Origin: Ailanthus altissimus
Taxonomy: Eukaryota > Streptophyta > Magnoliopsida > Sapindales > Simaroubaceae
Length of the DNA stretch: 64,000 nucleotides
Assembly (NCBI GenBank): GCA_946807835.1
Contig: OX327703.1
Span: forward strand, 1,433,501 to 1,497,500
Direction: 5' to 3'
Numbering within the stretch: position 1 is the stretch's first letter; the number at the start of each line of letters is the position of its first letter. This document shows positions 13,313 to 45,487 of this stretch, in pieces. The notes beneath the pieces were generated by a model, which had not been told where the DNA came from, did no database searches, and saw nothing but the letters and a program-made list of their open reading frames with translations. The translations under genes were made by a program, and so were the position numbers.

Positions 13313-14980
13313 AAAGTAGAAAGAGCCCCGTCAAGCCGACGATGTTAAATCAAGCGCTTATTGGGAGGCAACCCAAGTAAAATTTTATTTTTATTAGCTT
13401 ATTTTCAGTTTTAGTTATGTTAGTCTATTTTTTTTTTGTAGGAATAAATCAGCAATTCAAGCATTCAATGAAGCAGCATGAGCAAGTTCAAGCGTTTGAA
13501 GCAAAGAGAACCGCATTCACATTCAACAGAACACAACGCTGCACTGCTTCAACTTCAGTTACCAGGGGAGTTTCTCTTTTAAATTTATTTTTAGACATTG
13601 AGAACAATGTCTAATTTAAGTTTGGGGGTGGAAAACACACTTTCTTGTATTTATTTTACTGCTTATATTGGTTGGTTGTCTTGTAAAGTAAATTTTTTTT
13701 TTAGGTTGTTAAGTTTTAGTTGCGGTGATGATCATTAGTCCATGATAAGAAATAAAATATTGGTTGAATTTATTTTTACAAGCCTTTAGAAAATAATAGA
13801 GGCTTGAGATAATTCTTATATCATGATTCTTGGATTGAATTCAAGCTTATGTTTGATCACTTATTTTTGAGCACATTGAAATAAGCATGTATTAATTGAA
13901 TTTTTTGCTTAGAGTTATTCATGTTTAAGTAGTACACCACAGTCTCGAAAACCAACACTCTAAAACTTGTTTGATTACTACTTGAGGCGAAATCCTAGAA
14001 TTTACATGCTTAGGGAAATGACATTAGGCCACCTTTGGACCGTTTTAGCCTTTTTGAGCCTACCTTATATGTATATTTATCCCTAGTCGCCCCATTTGAG
14101 CCTAATTAACCATTTCTTCTATTTAACCACATTACAAGCTTAAACACTTTCAGTTTACTTACCCTTAAATCTACCGGTAGCACCATAAACCTTGAGTTTA
14201 CTTAGAAATATTCTTAAAACGAAGAAGGTTATGGATGTATGAAAGAAGGGTACTACAATGAAAAGCAATAAGTCTTGAAGGTGCATATCAATCTAAGTTT
14301 GGGGGTACAAAACAAAAAGAAAAAAAAATGTTTAAATGCATAATACCCTCAGCTTAAGAAAAAGAAGAAATTCTTTGTAAAAGGGATTAAAAGAAAAATG
14401 AGAATAGCATAAGTTTTGGGAAAGAGATGAATAATCAAGGAGGAGAAAGAATCAAGAGGTTTCTGAGTAAAGTCTAAGTGTTAATGGTGTGATTTACACT
14501 TTATATATATCTTTATAACTCACCTTTACCTTAGCCTTACATTACAAGCTAATAAAGTCCTAAATAGATCCCTAGACATGTGTATTTCTACATTAGTGGA
14601 GAGTAGTATGAAAAACAAGCTTATGGTAGTATTATAATTAAAACTATACTGAGATATCATCTTTATGTACTTTCTTAAATATTGAGTAAATCTATGTTCT
14701 ATTTAGCTAATTACTTGCTTATTACACACACACACAAGTGATCATTAACAAGGGAGAATGAAGTACGTGATCAATGGTATGAGGATTGTTGAAAGTTGTT
14801 TATTGATTTCTAAAGTGCCTTGTGCTATTTTTCACAGCTTTTGAGACAACGATATTGATCATCTAATCAACCTGAGCTTGTTTTTAGTTTTTAATTTTTA
14901 TTTTTTGAGTCATGAATAAATTGTGAATGTTTTTCTTCATTTTACTTAAGGACGAGCAAAGTCTTAAGTTTGGGGGTATT
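13313..14980 (+). other. Non-coding 3' tail of the Athila-like element with three PPT-like motifs
   Basis: No coding frame is supported. The motif 'agtttgggggt' occurs at about 13619, 14297 and 14968; only the last touches the 3' LTR and is the working polypurine tract by position. The block 'attgggaggcaaccca' (about 13358-13373) is typical of this region in related elements. A short (CA)n run lies near 14725. Confidence 0.75.
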
Positions 14981-16378
14981 TGATAGGGGCATAAAAGCAC
15001 TAGTAGGATTTGTACTTAACTTTCATATTTTAATCCAAATCATAAGTATTTGACTATTTAATTGTGTTTTCTGATCATAAACAGATACACGATGGAAAAT
15101 ATGATGCATAGGAATAAACGAGAGGCAAATCGGACGTTAAACGAAGAAATTACGCTCATAATACGAAAGTAGCGCAACAATATGTGGCTGGGCGCCGCAG
15201 CGCCCAAAACAGCATGTGAGCGCCGCAGCGCTCAGCACCCAGCGCCACAGCGCTCGTCGACGTCTTGACAGACCTGTACTCGTGCCCAGCGCTGCGGCGC
15301 CCATGTGGATGTTTAAATACCCTTCTAAACTCGCTTATTGAGGTGGGGATTCGAAACTCCTCGTGCCTAGGGTTTCTCATAGCAACAAAAACACTATTTT
15401 GAGGAAAAAATAGAGAAACTTAGCAAGGAGAATAACACAAGAAACAAACACACATTCAAGCCAAGAAATCAAGGTGAAGTTATTGAAGATTAAAAATTGG
15501 AGAATCAACTCTTGAGCAATCAAGACAAGAGGAAGAAGAACAATTCAGGGGATCACTTGTTTTGTTTTATTCCTTACTTTTAAAAGATGATTTCGTTTAT
15601 TATATTTTCATACTTTTTCTTTGATATTCTTGTTTTGAACATGAGCTAATTTCTTTTGATCTAGGGTTAGACGTTATTGAACCTAGTATGTAATTGATTC
15701 TTTTAATCTCTTAGTTATAAACTTTTATTCCTTAATTGATTCGATCTATCTATGCTTAATGCTTTCATTATACTTGATCACTATTTTGATTGTTTATGAA
15801 CTATGATAACTTTGACAAAAGGAATCATGTGTTTAGCCTATGGTAAATTGATACATGATCATAGGGTAACATCTATGAGTTCCATCTAGGATAGACATAT
15901 ATCTAGGTGGCATGTATGGTTTGATTAGACTTAGTCTTAATGAGTTGCATCTTATTCGGATTACCATAGACATATAGGTAATTGTTAGGGTGTGATATTA
16001 TCATTCGACTGTCGACAGAAGCTTATGATGAAATCAGTGTCTAGCCAATCAATTGATAAAAATGGAATAACTAAGGGGTTAAAGGATTCAGTGAACTACT
16101 AGGGGATACGTTGATACCCTAGATTACTTATCAATTTAGTGAATTCTATCCTTAAGTATTTACAATATTTTAATTAGGTTCAATTTGATAGCAATAATTT
16201 AGTTAGTTAAACTCCATCCTTGAAGCTAGTATGGATAAATGTAAAGTAGAGTAATTTTAGTATTCGATTGAAGAAAATAGAAACAATAGTCTTTGTGGGA
16301 TCGATAATCTAGACTTAGTCCTATATTACTTGATACAAAAAGCGTACACTTGCGCTAAGTCAATAAAATAGACAATCA
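14981..16378 (+). repeat. 3' LTR of the Athila-like element
   Basis: 1398 bp, 'tgataggggc' to 'gacaatca', immediately after the PPT. Apart from the missing 81-bp unit and a short expansion, it differs from the 5' LTR by scattered substitutions. Long stretches such as 15650-16120 are almost identical to 9840-10310. Confidence 0.92.
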
Positions 16379-16399
16379 CTATTCACTTCCTCCGACTTG

Positions 16400-18040
16400 T
16401 CTCTAAGACTAAATCACCCACCTGGATCTTAATCCTTAACTAATTCGGGGTCTGGACTCTAGTTGATGTATCCATCTCTTGTAGATAGTATGATGACATT
16501 AGTACCTACTTTAGAGAATGGGTCAATCTCTATAATTGGGGTCTTTCCTTTGGAATTGAAAAGAAGTCAGCTTTCAATGATGAGTTGTTGAATCTCATTT
16601 TTAAATACAAAACAGTTGTTTGTATTGTGTAACCAAGAATTATACCACTTGCAATAATCTTTACCTGCATATTGTTTTTATCAAATTTCTTTTCCTCTTT
16701 CATAAGGGTGGCCTTCTTAAGCACTAGGCATTCGTATGGTCCCCCTTTCACTACTTCAGCCAGACAAACTTCTTCAGAATCTGATTCATCAAAATCGCTC
16801 TGAGTCTACTTATACTATAGCAACGTCAAGCTAATTCTTGTAATAAGTTCTTTTAAGGGATACCGTCTTCTGGCATTCCTCTATCATGAGTCGCTCATGG
16901 CTGGTAGTCCTCATGGCCAACTCATATAGGTCTCTATAACGATGTCATTCAAAGTATTCCATCATAGCAAATGGCATCCCTCTAACCACCATAGTGATGC
17001 AGTCTACTTCGGTTATTTGGGCTTGACACCATGACTGAAGCTTTCTGAATCTGTCTATGTATTTGGCAACCAATTCACCTAACATCTCTATTACTCTAAC
17101 TGGGTCAGCTAGAGTGGCTTTTAAAGATGGCCTGTAAAATTTAGCATATAACTTATCTTTCATTTGGTCTCAACTAACGATCGACTCTTCACTCAAAAAC
17201 AAAAAGAATTCAAAAAATTTTATATCTCTTAAGAATATAGAATAAGTAATTAACACTATATAGGGTATAGTTTTCTGTATAAGGCTTCGACTAGCATGTT
17301 CCTATCAATCTCTTGTCCTGAACTACTGGCTAATCTAATAGGCTCTATAGATCTAAACTAGATGGTTTGGGATTGGGTATGGCCGACCGATTCATTAATC
17401 TAGAAAGAAAATTATTGTAAGCTTCCTAAATTAATCATGTTGCCAGTCTGATCATAGCTAAAAATTTAGTCTGGCTGGCTTTGTTAGACCTGTGAGTTTA
17501 TGGACTTAACCCTCTCTCGGGTGACCTAAGAATTTTAACTGAACCATATGGTGGGTCAACTTATCCATAATTTTGTCATCATCAAGGCTCTTGAAGTTTA
17601 GGGTTTGATCGACCTTGAAGTAGAGCTATTAGCTCAGTTTTATTCGACCTCATAGACTCTAAATTTTTCATAATACTCTTGTTGATATTCTGATTATCTT
17701 TTATCAATGGTCAAAACATCGCGACCATCTGATTTATAAGTAGCGTGCCCAGTTGTTGATTTCGCAAGGCGATCTAGATGACCAATCCATGAACATTAGC
17801 TATAGAGAATTGCCTAGGGAATGGGATAGAGTATCTTTGAATCTCATTCAACTATCAATTTAATAAGTCTTCCTTAATATTGGCTGGACCCGCTTCTTCT
17901 AGGGCTAAGTTAACTTAATCTCTAACATGAGAAAAGGGTGTAGCCATATTGGATGGTTCGAGGCCATTCTTTTTTTGCTTTGTTTTTGTCATTAGTTTAG
18001 TTTTTACTGGCACACAAAAAGGCGTACCATTAGGCATGCT
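16400..18040 (-). pseudogene. Decayed gag of the outer Ty3 element
   Basis: On the minus strand, 17163-16945 encodes a typical plant gag core ('LVAKYIDRFRKLQSWC', then 'VVRGMPFAMMEYFE'). Around 16690-16560 a shifted frame gives a 'YNSWLHNTNNCFVFKNEI' segment that often follows gag in this group. Upstream, 17990-17560 has coding-like remains beginning soon after the 5' LTR. Several stops and frameshifts break it. Confidence 0.7.
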
Positions 18041-18047
18041 AAAATGA

Positions 18048-18571
18048 TGTTCGTGCTGTAAAATTCAGAGACATGATTTGTGTATGTCCAATGCCTTGCT
18101 AAACTAATGTGAGCCTCAAAATCATGAGAAACTGAGGCGTTCACCAAATAAAGCTAGGCCGAATTTAGTTGACAGCAAGTGAGGTTTAAGTTAAACTTGA
18201 GCTGTGAAATAACAAGCAAACTGTAGAGTTTAGGTGCTTCATAGAGAAGAATAAGCAAAGTTTTGACAATAAAGTTATAGGTTTCAACAAGCAATGAAAA
18301 AAATGAGAGTAAAGACTAAAGAGAAAGTTGAAAAGTTTGTATTGTATTGTTTGTTGAATGAATAGTTGATGATCCCTTATAATGAGAAAAATAAGCTTTA
18401 TATAGGCTATAAAATGCTATTTCAACCTAATCATAAAAAGTTGAGAATCCTAGTAAAGCAAAACTTTCTATAATATATAACTTATTTTGGCAACATATTG
18501 CTCACTTGAGTCTGGACAATAATACAAAAATAAATGAGTTCATTATACAACTTTTTGGGTCGATATCAACA
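18048..18571 (-). repeat. 5' LTR of the outer Ty3 element
   Basis: 524 bp; on the minus strand it begins 'tgttgatatcg' and ends 'cacgaaca'. It is paired with 2926-3478 and flanked outside by CTAAT (18572-18576). Confidence 0.85.
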
Positions 18572-18638
18572 CTAATATAAAGTCTTTGTCACTAAAATTC
18601 ATTAAAAATGAGTAAGACTATATTGGTCATTATCTAAT

Positions 18639-19609
18639 GGGTAAAGGATATTTTGTCCTTTGAGTTTGACCTAATTCTCAATTATATTTTACGAGTTTCA
18701 AAAATTTTATTTTGTCCTAGTCTGTTAGTGAGATTTCGTTAATTTTAATACTAGAATGGCAAAATAGTCACTCTACACAAAATTTTGAAATGGGCTGACA
18801 CAAAATATTCATGTGTCAACTACTAATTAGTCACTTAAATAATTAAATAAAATAAAATAAATAAAAAGAGAGCAGTTGCCACCGCCGTTGTCAATAGCCG
18901 ACCGGCCACCGATGACCAATTATAATTCAACTCAAAATTAACATCATTGAACTCAAAATTTTGTGATCTATGCAATGATATGATTTTTTTTTTGTCAACG
19001 AAGTACCGTAAATATGTCAAAAGTAAAAAAAAAAATAAGATGGGAGGTGACAGCCACTGCCGTTTGACGGTGGCTCGCGATGGCCGCCACCCTCCCTTTT
19101 TTTCAATCCATTTTTTGGTCACCTTTTTGTTTTCTTTTAACAAAAATAATTTCATCATTGTGTAGATATAAGAATAATAGAATCCAATGACGTAAATTTT
19201 AACTATTTTCGTTACCGAAATCCAACAATCGATGGTCACCAGCAATAGCAATCGTCGTTGTTGGTGATTCAGTTTTATTTATTATAATTATTTTTTAATT
19301 ATAAAATAAATTTTAATGAATATTAAATTTTAAATTTATTAAAGCGTGCCACGTGTCTTTTTATTTTTAATAATTTATTAATGACTGACACGTATACATT
19401 ATATAATGTACTCACATCACTATTTCTAATTAATATAATAATTGAGAGTAAATTTATCAATATATTACCAAAAGAGATTTTCAATCAAAAGAGATTTTCA
19501 ATCAAATTTAATAAAATTTTATTAACAGATTAAAACAAAATTAAGTTTTAAAATTTATAAAATAAAATTAAAAAATAAGTCAAAGTGGAGTAAAAATATC
19601 TTTTTTCTC
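18639..19609. mobile_element. hAT-like non-autonomous DNA transposon (copy 1)
   Basis: About 0.97 kb bounded by TATCTAAT at 18631-18638 and 19610-19617, an 8-bp target duplication. The ends are imperfect inverted repeats of well over 100 bp (start 'gggtaaaggatattttg'; the end reads rc 'gaaaaaagatatttttact'). A short GC-rich centre (about 18880-19110) carries 'ggtggc' and 'gatggccgccacc' repeats. It has no transposase. A second copy of the family is the shell at 49745-59137. The 8-bp duplication favours hAT; the long inverted repeats are unusual for it. Confidence 0.72.
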
Positions 19610-19617
19610 TATCTAAT

Positions 19618-20221
19618 TCTCAAAGAAATGAATTAATAAGCCTTTCGTCTACAAAATAGGCTTTATTGGACAAGTATATAGGCCCAGTGTGTATAATGTT
19701 GGAACGTCATGATCTTAGCACAATTTTATATGTAACAAAGCTTTTTGTTATGATATAGCATGGTAAAAATATAATTATTGTGCACTTGCTTAAATGATTC
19801 ATAAAAGACTTGCAGCATATTTATTTTTTAAAGTAGAAATTTTGAGGTTAAACCCTTCCTTCTCATGTTAAAAAAAAATAATATAATTATTGTCATAAAA
19901 ATACATTTTGAAAACTTATCATTATGATTTTATTTTTTTTTCTAAGATGACCAAAAAAAAAAGATTTACTTTCTTTCTAATTATTTTTTTAGAAAATAAC
20001 ATATTTATTTTAAGAGTTTGACTAATTCTTAATTTTATTTTACGAACTTTTAAAAAATTAATCTTATCTCAATTCATTAATTTATTTTTATTGTTAACTA
20101 TTTTATTGAATGTTATAATTTTACTCTCATTTTGAATAAAATTAATGGGCCTTTACTCTATGAAATGGGCTTTGTTGGACAAGGTAAATAAGCTCTTGTT
20201 CATACAAGATAGTGAATTTCT
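19618..20221. other. AT-rich spacer with a partial hAT-like end
   Basis: No gene is seen. About 20000-20130 repeats part of the hAT-like terminal sequence ('gagtttgactaattcttaa'). A roughly 60-bp block around 'ggctttattggacaag' (19663) recurs at 20167 as 'ggctttgttggacaag', so this spacer contains a short diverged direct duplication. Confidence 0.5.
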
Positions 20222-20755
20222 TTCTTCTTTATTTTTTTAAATATTGTCTTTACATTGGATCTCCAACCCACTCTAGGTTATGAGGAGTTCAATGGCTTTA
20301 CATTTGCCTTTTTTTTTTTTCACAAAAGAGGAAAAATTTCAACTCAAACCATTATTAAAATAAAAATAAAAATATACTATCAATTCTCTATCATTAGATT
20401 ATTAATACAAATACACCACTTATTTATTATGCTATGAGTACTACAAATAACAAAATTCTTAATTATGAAATCAATTATTTTTGTTCTACAAATATTTTCT
20501 ACTATTCTAAAAAAAATTCTTTCTTAAACTAATTAAAATTTATTATAACCACAGGCTAGTATAGAAATTATACAATTATGCGCCTATATTAAATTTTTTA
20601 TTATTATATATCTCAATTTATGAATTAAATTTTAATTTTTCAAGAATCTAAAAAATATGAAATAAAAAAAAATTAATTCATTAAAGAAAAACTTAGGAAA
20701 TACAACAAACGAGTCTATCTACAAATATAACTACACCAAATTTTTTATTATATAT
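20222..20755. repeat. Dispersed repeat, copy 1 (without SINE)
   Basis: About 530 bp align with 37945-38622, including 'aatatactatcaattctcta', 'acaaataacaaaattctta' and 'acaaatataactacacc'. Here the sequence 'cttatttattatgctat' is uninterrupted, whereas the other copy carries a SINE at that point. The repeat class is not recognised. Confidence 0.7.
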
Positions 20756-21141
20756 TTTAAATTCAATAGCCTTACATATACAAAATAATTGTACATACCT
20801 ACCCGTTAACATAATTTGATTAATATAATAAAAATAAATTAGATAATATAATAATAATTTAATCAGTCATATCATACTACCTCAGATAATACACGAGTGA
20901 ATTTGTAAGATTTAATTTGTATATATATAATATTATTTTTTAAAATTATTTGTTTTACATATCAAAATTGGAAAGAAAAAAAAAAAGAAGAGAAAAATAT
21001 TAACCCACGTGCATAATTGCATAAATAATTCATTGCGTACTGTCTTCTTATCTTATATGTAAATATGAAAGTGTGTTCCCACTAGCTGACGCATTCGCTG
21101 ACACAAGCTTTGTACGGAATGTTCACTTCACAATGAAACAC

Positions 21142-21149
21142 TATAAATA
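21142..21149 (+). promoter_or_regulatory. TATA box of reductase gene B
   Basis: TATAAATA lies about 90 bp upstream of the start codon of copy B, in a suitable context for a plant core promoter. The transcript would start about 30 bp downstream, giving a leader of roughly 65 bases. Confidence 0.7.
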
Positions 21150-21184
21150 TCTCACTTCCTCAGTTGCATTAAGCAGAATCTTAG

Positions 21185-23961
<2,777 letters not shown>

Positions 23962-24116
23962 AATGCCTTGCGCATCCATTTTTTACCCCGAAAGCGTTGG
24001 ATCACACGCAAGATACTCTTCTGTAATGTCACCTTTTACACCAAATTTGCCTTTCGGATGTTTAAATAGGATATATGGCATGGTTGTTGTTTTGATCACA
24101 TTAATATTGTATCTGC

Positions 24117-24122
24117 AATAAA
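24117..24122 (+). terminator. Polyadenylation signal of gene B
   Basis: AATAAA lies about 155 bp after the stop codon of copy B, in an AT-rich 3' untranslated region. Confidence 0.55.
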
Positions 24123-26641
24123 ATATCCGTTGAAATGAAGATGATTATGAACAAGCAAATTTATTAGAAATTTGCAAATCAACATTGCCCTTGTAGTGCA
24201 TGCAGCCTTTTATAATTTTGTTTAAAATTAGAATCCGGTTTGTGGTTATCCGTGTAATATATACCCTGCATTGTTGAAATGATCTCATTTTTTAGACATT
24301 TTTCCGCTATGCAATGAAGTTTATTTTTTAAAATAAGTAAATAAATTAATGAAAGAAAATCATGACTTAAATAACGTGGCATTTATTAAGAGGGTGGTGA
24401 GATAGTATATTAGATTATTATGAAAATTGCAAAAACATTATCATTTACTTAATGAGCATCACATCACTCCTATATTAGTTGAGATATAATTTAAAATTTT
24501 TAACATTACTTATTTAAATAAATATTAAAAAAAAGTTAATAATATTTTTATTATCATTATTTCGTTCAATTAAATCCGATGTAATCCAAAAATTTTGGAT
24601 CATCTTAATATTAAGTAAATATTAAAAGAAGCAAAAAGTTTATGGTCATAAGTATAAGTGTAATCTAGTAGTAATTATATCTCTTGATGAATGTTAGTAT
24701 CTTAAATACCTCTTTATATAAACTCTTTATATAAATTAATAAAATATGAAAGTTTATAAATTAGACTAAATTTAATTACGTGGGTTAATAATTATATCCC
24801 ACATCAATTTGTACAAATAATTTACCTATTATAAAAGATTTATACACGTGTTATTAGGTTTTCAAACGTTAATGATTTTAATTTTTTTTTTTTATGTATA
24901 TATTTTTAAATAACTAACTAAGTGTAGCGTTACTATTTAAAACTAAAGGTGACAACGGGGGTAGGGTGGGGTAAGAATGCCTTTACTCTACCCTACACCA
25001 TTTATTTTTTATTTTAGTCTCATCTTATTTTTAAATAATTAAATAGAATGGAGATAGGAAATGCCTACGTAGAGAATATCTTTTTCATCCCCATCTTATT
25101 TTCACATCTTTTTATTTATTAATATTAAATATTAATTTACATTCACAAATTATAACAATATAAAAATTTAGTCTATACTATTATTAAAAAAATTATCAAA
25201 CTAACAAAATATAATAATATAATAATATCTTTCAATAATATTTTAGAATTTAATATTATTAATTATTTTATTAATTACTTTATATTCTCAATAAAATCAA
25301 TAATGACCCAACTCAAAAATAAAAATCTTTTTGTTATTTACAGTAAAAGAAAAAATAGATAGTATGAGTTTTTTATTATATATTTTTATTTTTATTTTTA
25401 TTTTTATTTTTATTAATATTTTTTTAAATACGTTCTAATTAAATATAAATTATAAGGATATTATCATCAATACCTTTAAATATAACTTAATTTTACTAAT
25501 ATTCACAGATTTACAAAATCGACATTAATATTTAAAATTTTGTAAAACATGCACAGATGTCAAACCTTACGAGTCTTCCATCAAATTTAATAGATTCAAT
25601 GTCAATTAATATCAAATAATCATTTTACTCTTTACAAATTAAAAGGGACTGACATGACATGATAATTGCACGAGTTTTAAATTTTTGGGTTTTAAAAAAA
25701 ATAATAAAATACTTTACAAAATAATAAAAAATTTAAAAATAAATTAACAATAATAATAATTAATAAAAAAATTAAAATTTTTAAGTCGCTAGTTCAAGCG
25801 GTCATTTGGTCGCTGATTCTGCAGTCAAATGATTGCTGACTAGATACTTTTTTAATTATATTTTATGTTTTTTTTTAAAAAAAAAAAATTAAATGTTTAG
25901 AGTGTAAAATAACTTATTTATTTTTGAATTTGTTAATTTTTATTACATATAGCTAACAATTGAGCATTCGTATATATTTTATAAATAAATTTGAGTACTA
26001 ATATCGTTTTTTTAAACTTATAAATAATAATAAAATAAATTATACTTCAAAAATATTAATAATAATATTTTAAAATTATAAAATAAAAAAATTGATAAAT
26101 TATTTACTATATAGATATAGATTAAAATATTATATTTAATATTTTCATAAGAAAAGGACAAAATCGAATGAAAATATTTAATCCAACCTCGTCACATTAA
26201 TAATTCAAAAAAAATTTAATACTTTATTTTATTTTGTAAATATTATCTCGTCTTTACCCTTTTCAAACAAATTCTATTAATCTCTATTCCACGGGGCATT
26301 TTGCCCTCCTTTTGAAATATGGGAATAAAACCTATAGCAGTCGTACATTGCATGATCAAAATTCCATCGTTATTGGTGATTTGATTAGAGTCTTTTTACG
26401 TGGCACGATCTTGTTCACATTTTTTATTACAGTAATGTCTAAAAAAGCAACAATAACCTTTTGCTTTTATTTTTTATTTTTTTATTTTTACATGACCGCA
26501 ACAATATTGGAACAGATGATGACACTATTGAAAGAAGATGCTACTTGATACTAGGTGACTGTTCGATCTTGACAAAACCCACCAACCATTTCAAGTATTA
26601 TCTTTCAGTCACATTTTCCTACTTACACATACACTCTTTTT
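24123..26641. other. AT-rich intergenic region between copies B and C
   Basis: No gene is supported. About 24840-24950 ('cgtgttattaggtttt...') is similar to 44465-44590 downstream of copy C, so the duplication unit included 3' flanking DNA. A (TTTTTA)n run lies at about 25380-25420. GC-richer patches at 24950-25100 and 26270-26310 could be the ends of a hAT-like MITE but I cannot show a target duplication. The last 70 bp (from about 26575) are the promoter block shared with copy D. Confidence 0.5.
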
Positions 26642-26648
26642 TATAAAA
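26642..26648 (+). promoter_or_regulatory. TATA box of reductase gene C
   Basis: TATAAAA lies 72 bp before the start codon. The upstream block 26578-26640 ('accatttcaa', 'cacattttcc', 'cttac') is shared with the copy D promoter (TATAAAC at 59832-59838) and with a coding-less relic at 45488-45575. Confidence 0.65.
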
Positions 26649-26713
26649 AAAAAAACTAATATTTTTAATTTGCTATCTTCTGAACCAAAAACAAGAAGAA
26701 AAACTGAGAAACA

Positions 26714-43585
<16,872 letters not shown>

Positions 43586-44580
43586 CGTGATGTACTTTCC
43601 TACTTCTTAAGTCTTTGATTATGTGTTGATTGATGATTATGCTCGTAGAAAAATTATGTCATGCTAGAAATCAAACAATGTCACAACTTCTAAATATGTG
43701 GAGTCTAATAATCGCTCTAATGCAAGCTTAGCATGTAGAGTGAAAGAACATAGTTTTTATGTAGATGAAACAATGGGTCTTGTAATCGTTATTTAATATG
43801 TTATAAATATGCGCGTGTTTTATTTTTTAATGTTTTACTAGCTAAAGGCATATACCATCTTGTTGAAAATCAAACAGAAGAAAATAATAATAATTAATGA
43901 AGCAAAATCTTTTGTTACGATCATGTTTGTAATGACGGGATTTAAAAATTTTGATCCAATAAAATTGTTTTGTTTTTAAATATGGAGAAAAAATCTGTTT
44001 GTTATTATATATATACGATAAAATTCTCTTTTATTAAATTGATGTACTAAATTATTATTAGAATTCTAAAGAATAACACAAAATATGTAAAAAATTTATA
44101 TAAAGTTTCTCGTACAAATTGATGGGTATTAATACTATTATCTCCTGAAGTTTATAAAAAATATATTTTAATAGCAATTTTGATTTTATTTATATTATTG
44201 AATTCTTTACTTGATTTAAAAGATGAAAATGTATTTACCTTTTAAGAATATCCGATTGTTTATGTGATAAAAAAAAAGATAATTTTAAAAAAAATTCACC
44301 ATTTAAATTAAGTAAAAAAAAGATAATATAATTAAAATTAAAGCCGTAGTTAAAAAATAATTTGTGTAAATATCAGAAGATGACAATGTTAATATCCCTA
44401 AATTGATTTGACAATACAAATATTGATAGAATGAAATATAAAAATTAATAAAATAAATTATGCATGTGTTATTAGGTTTCAAAACGTCAATGACATTACC
44501 GTATTTTGTTTTCTTTTCTTTTCTTTTTTTTTTTTTATTTTTTGGTTTTTTAACATATATTTAAATAATTAACAAGTACA
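43586..44580. other. 3' flank of copy C, no gene
   Basis: AT-rich. The first 250 bp resemble the 3' flank of copy D ('aatgtcacaac' and neighbours), and 44465-44580 resembles the flank of copy B. No convincing AATAAA signal or further gene is seen. Confidence 0.45.
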
Positions 44581-45487
44581 CCGTTATTACTGAAAAGGTG
44601 CACACATGGAATTAAACCAAGAAAGGGCCTCGCAGTTGTGCATTGCATTCGCATTATCAAACTTCCATCTAACACTACACAAGCTTTGAAAAGACTCTTG
44701 GCCATCGTGAGTGGAAACTCTAGTTTTCTCTAAACCAAAAACAAAAGTCAGAAAAACCGCCGGCTCCTTTCTTTTTGCTCCACTGGAGAGGGGGTTTTTG
44801 GCCTCCTCTCCGGTAGCCACAAGCTTCCCCCTGCTCATTTTCTTCTTCCTTTCTCTGTTTTCTTGCTGTTTTTATCTTTCATTTCTCGGCATCTTTGCCA
44901 ATCCTTTTTGTTGATCTAGCCGCCTCGAATGTAGTGAAGGCGATGATCCACCGAGCACAGCAAAGCTGATGACTCATTGACGGCTGATTTACTCTTTCAC
45001 GCCGACCTCTGATAGTCGTTCTGCTTCCTCGCCGGTAAGTGTTGATCTACCAGTTCTTGCTGTGTTGGACAGCCTCCGATGACCTCTTGCCGGATGCCTC
45101 TGCAACCTTTTGTCCGACCGGACAATTTTCAGCAGCCAGCCACTCTTGCAACCACCTTTGATTAAAAGCCTCTGTTCCCTGAGCACACTACTGATCGCAG
45201 TCACTGCCTAATCTTCCTCCGGTGGCCCCTAGTTTGCCGCTCCACCAATCGGATAAAAACATCTCCATGAAATTTATTTGTTAAAACTATATTGATTGTT
45301 AGTAATCTTGTTATTTGTGGCTTAGTGTGTAGTAAGGTTAATATTATGGCCAGTCGTTGAAGAAACTTTGTAAGTTTGCGACTTCAATTTAATTTGTGTT
45401 GTAATTTTTCTCCTCAGTCATATCTGTTTGCGATGTATTTGTTCCTCCTACGTAAGAGCTGGATACTTTGTGTGTGTTTGATAATGA
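44581..45487. other. GC-richer stretch of unknown origin
   Basis: About 44640-45270 stands out in base composition from its AT-rich surroundings and contains pyrimidine-rich, leader-like sequence. No frame longer than about 80 codons resembles a known protein. It might be the 5' region of a LINE or a captured gene fragment; I cannot decide. Confidence 0.3.

Larger units (their letters stand above)
9067..16378 (+). mobile_element. Athila-like non-autonomous Ty3 element (gag-protease only)
   Basis: A complete LTR element: 5' LTR 9067-10569, primer site 10576-10593, gag-protease frame 10754-13312, a non-coding tail with three PPT-like motifs, and 3' LTR 14981-16378. Both LTRs have TG/CA ends. 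The target duplication is CTATT at 9062-9066 and 16379-16383. RT, RNase H and integrase are wholly absent, so mobility would need enzymes supplied by a relative. It sits inside the outer Ty3 element between that element's protease and gag, in the opposite orientation, and its LTRs are much more alike than the host's, so it is the younger insertion. Confidence 0.92.
2926..18571 (-). mobile_element. Outer Ty3/gypsy retrotransposon with antisense PMD unit, interrupted by an Athila-like element
   Basis: Two diverged direct repeats, 2926-3478 and 18048-18571, are the LTRs. They are flanked by the 5-bp target duplication CTAAT (2921-2925 and 18572-18576). The internal order on the minus strand is gag (about 18040-16400), protease (8454-7975), RT N-terminus (about 7660-7250), a plus-strand plant-mobile-domain unit (about 4460-7120), then a purine-rich tract (rc 'tgtgggagcat') next to the 3' LTR at 3478. 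RNase H and integrase are absent. Removing the 7.3-kb inner element leaves about 8.3 kb. The many indels between LTRs and the broken frames show an old, immobile copy. A protease ending in a GRDWIH-like block and an antisense extra gene recall the Tat/Ogre group, which is an inference. Confidence 0.85.

Noticed and set aside
24944..26313. Possible hAT-like MITE with G-rich ends
   Set aside because: The two GC-richer patches look weakly inverted, but I could not find matching target duplications or a convincing terminal repeat.
44711..44914. 67-codon frame with a hydrophobic C-terminus
   Set aside because: Pyrimidine-rich sequence makes hydrophobic runs; no start context, homology or partner exons.
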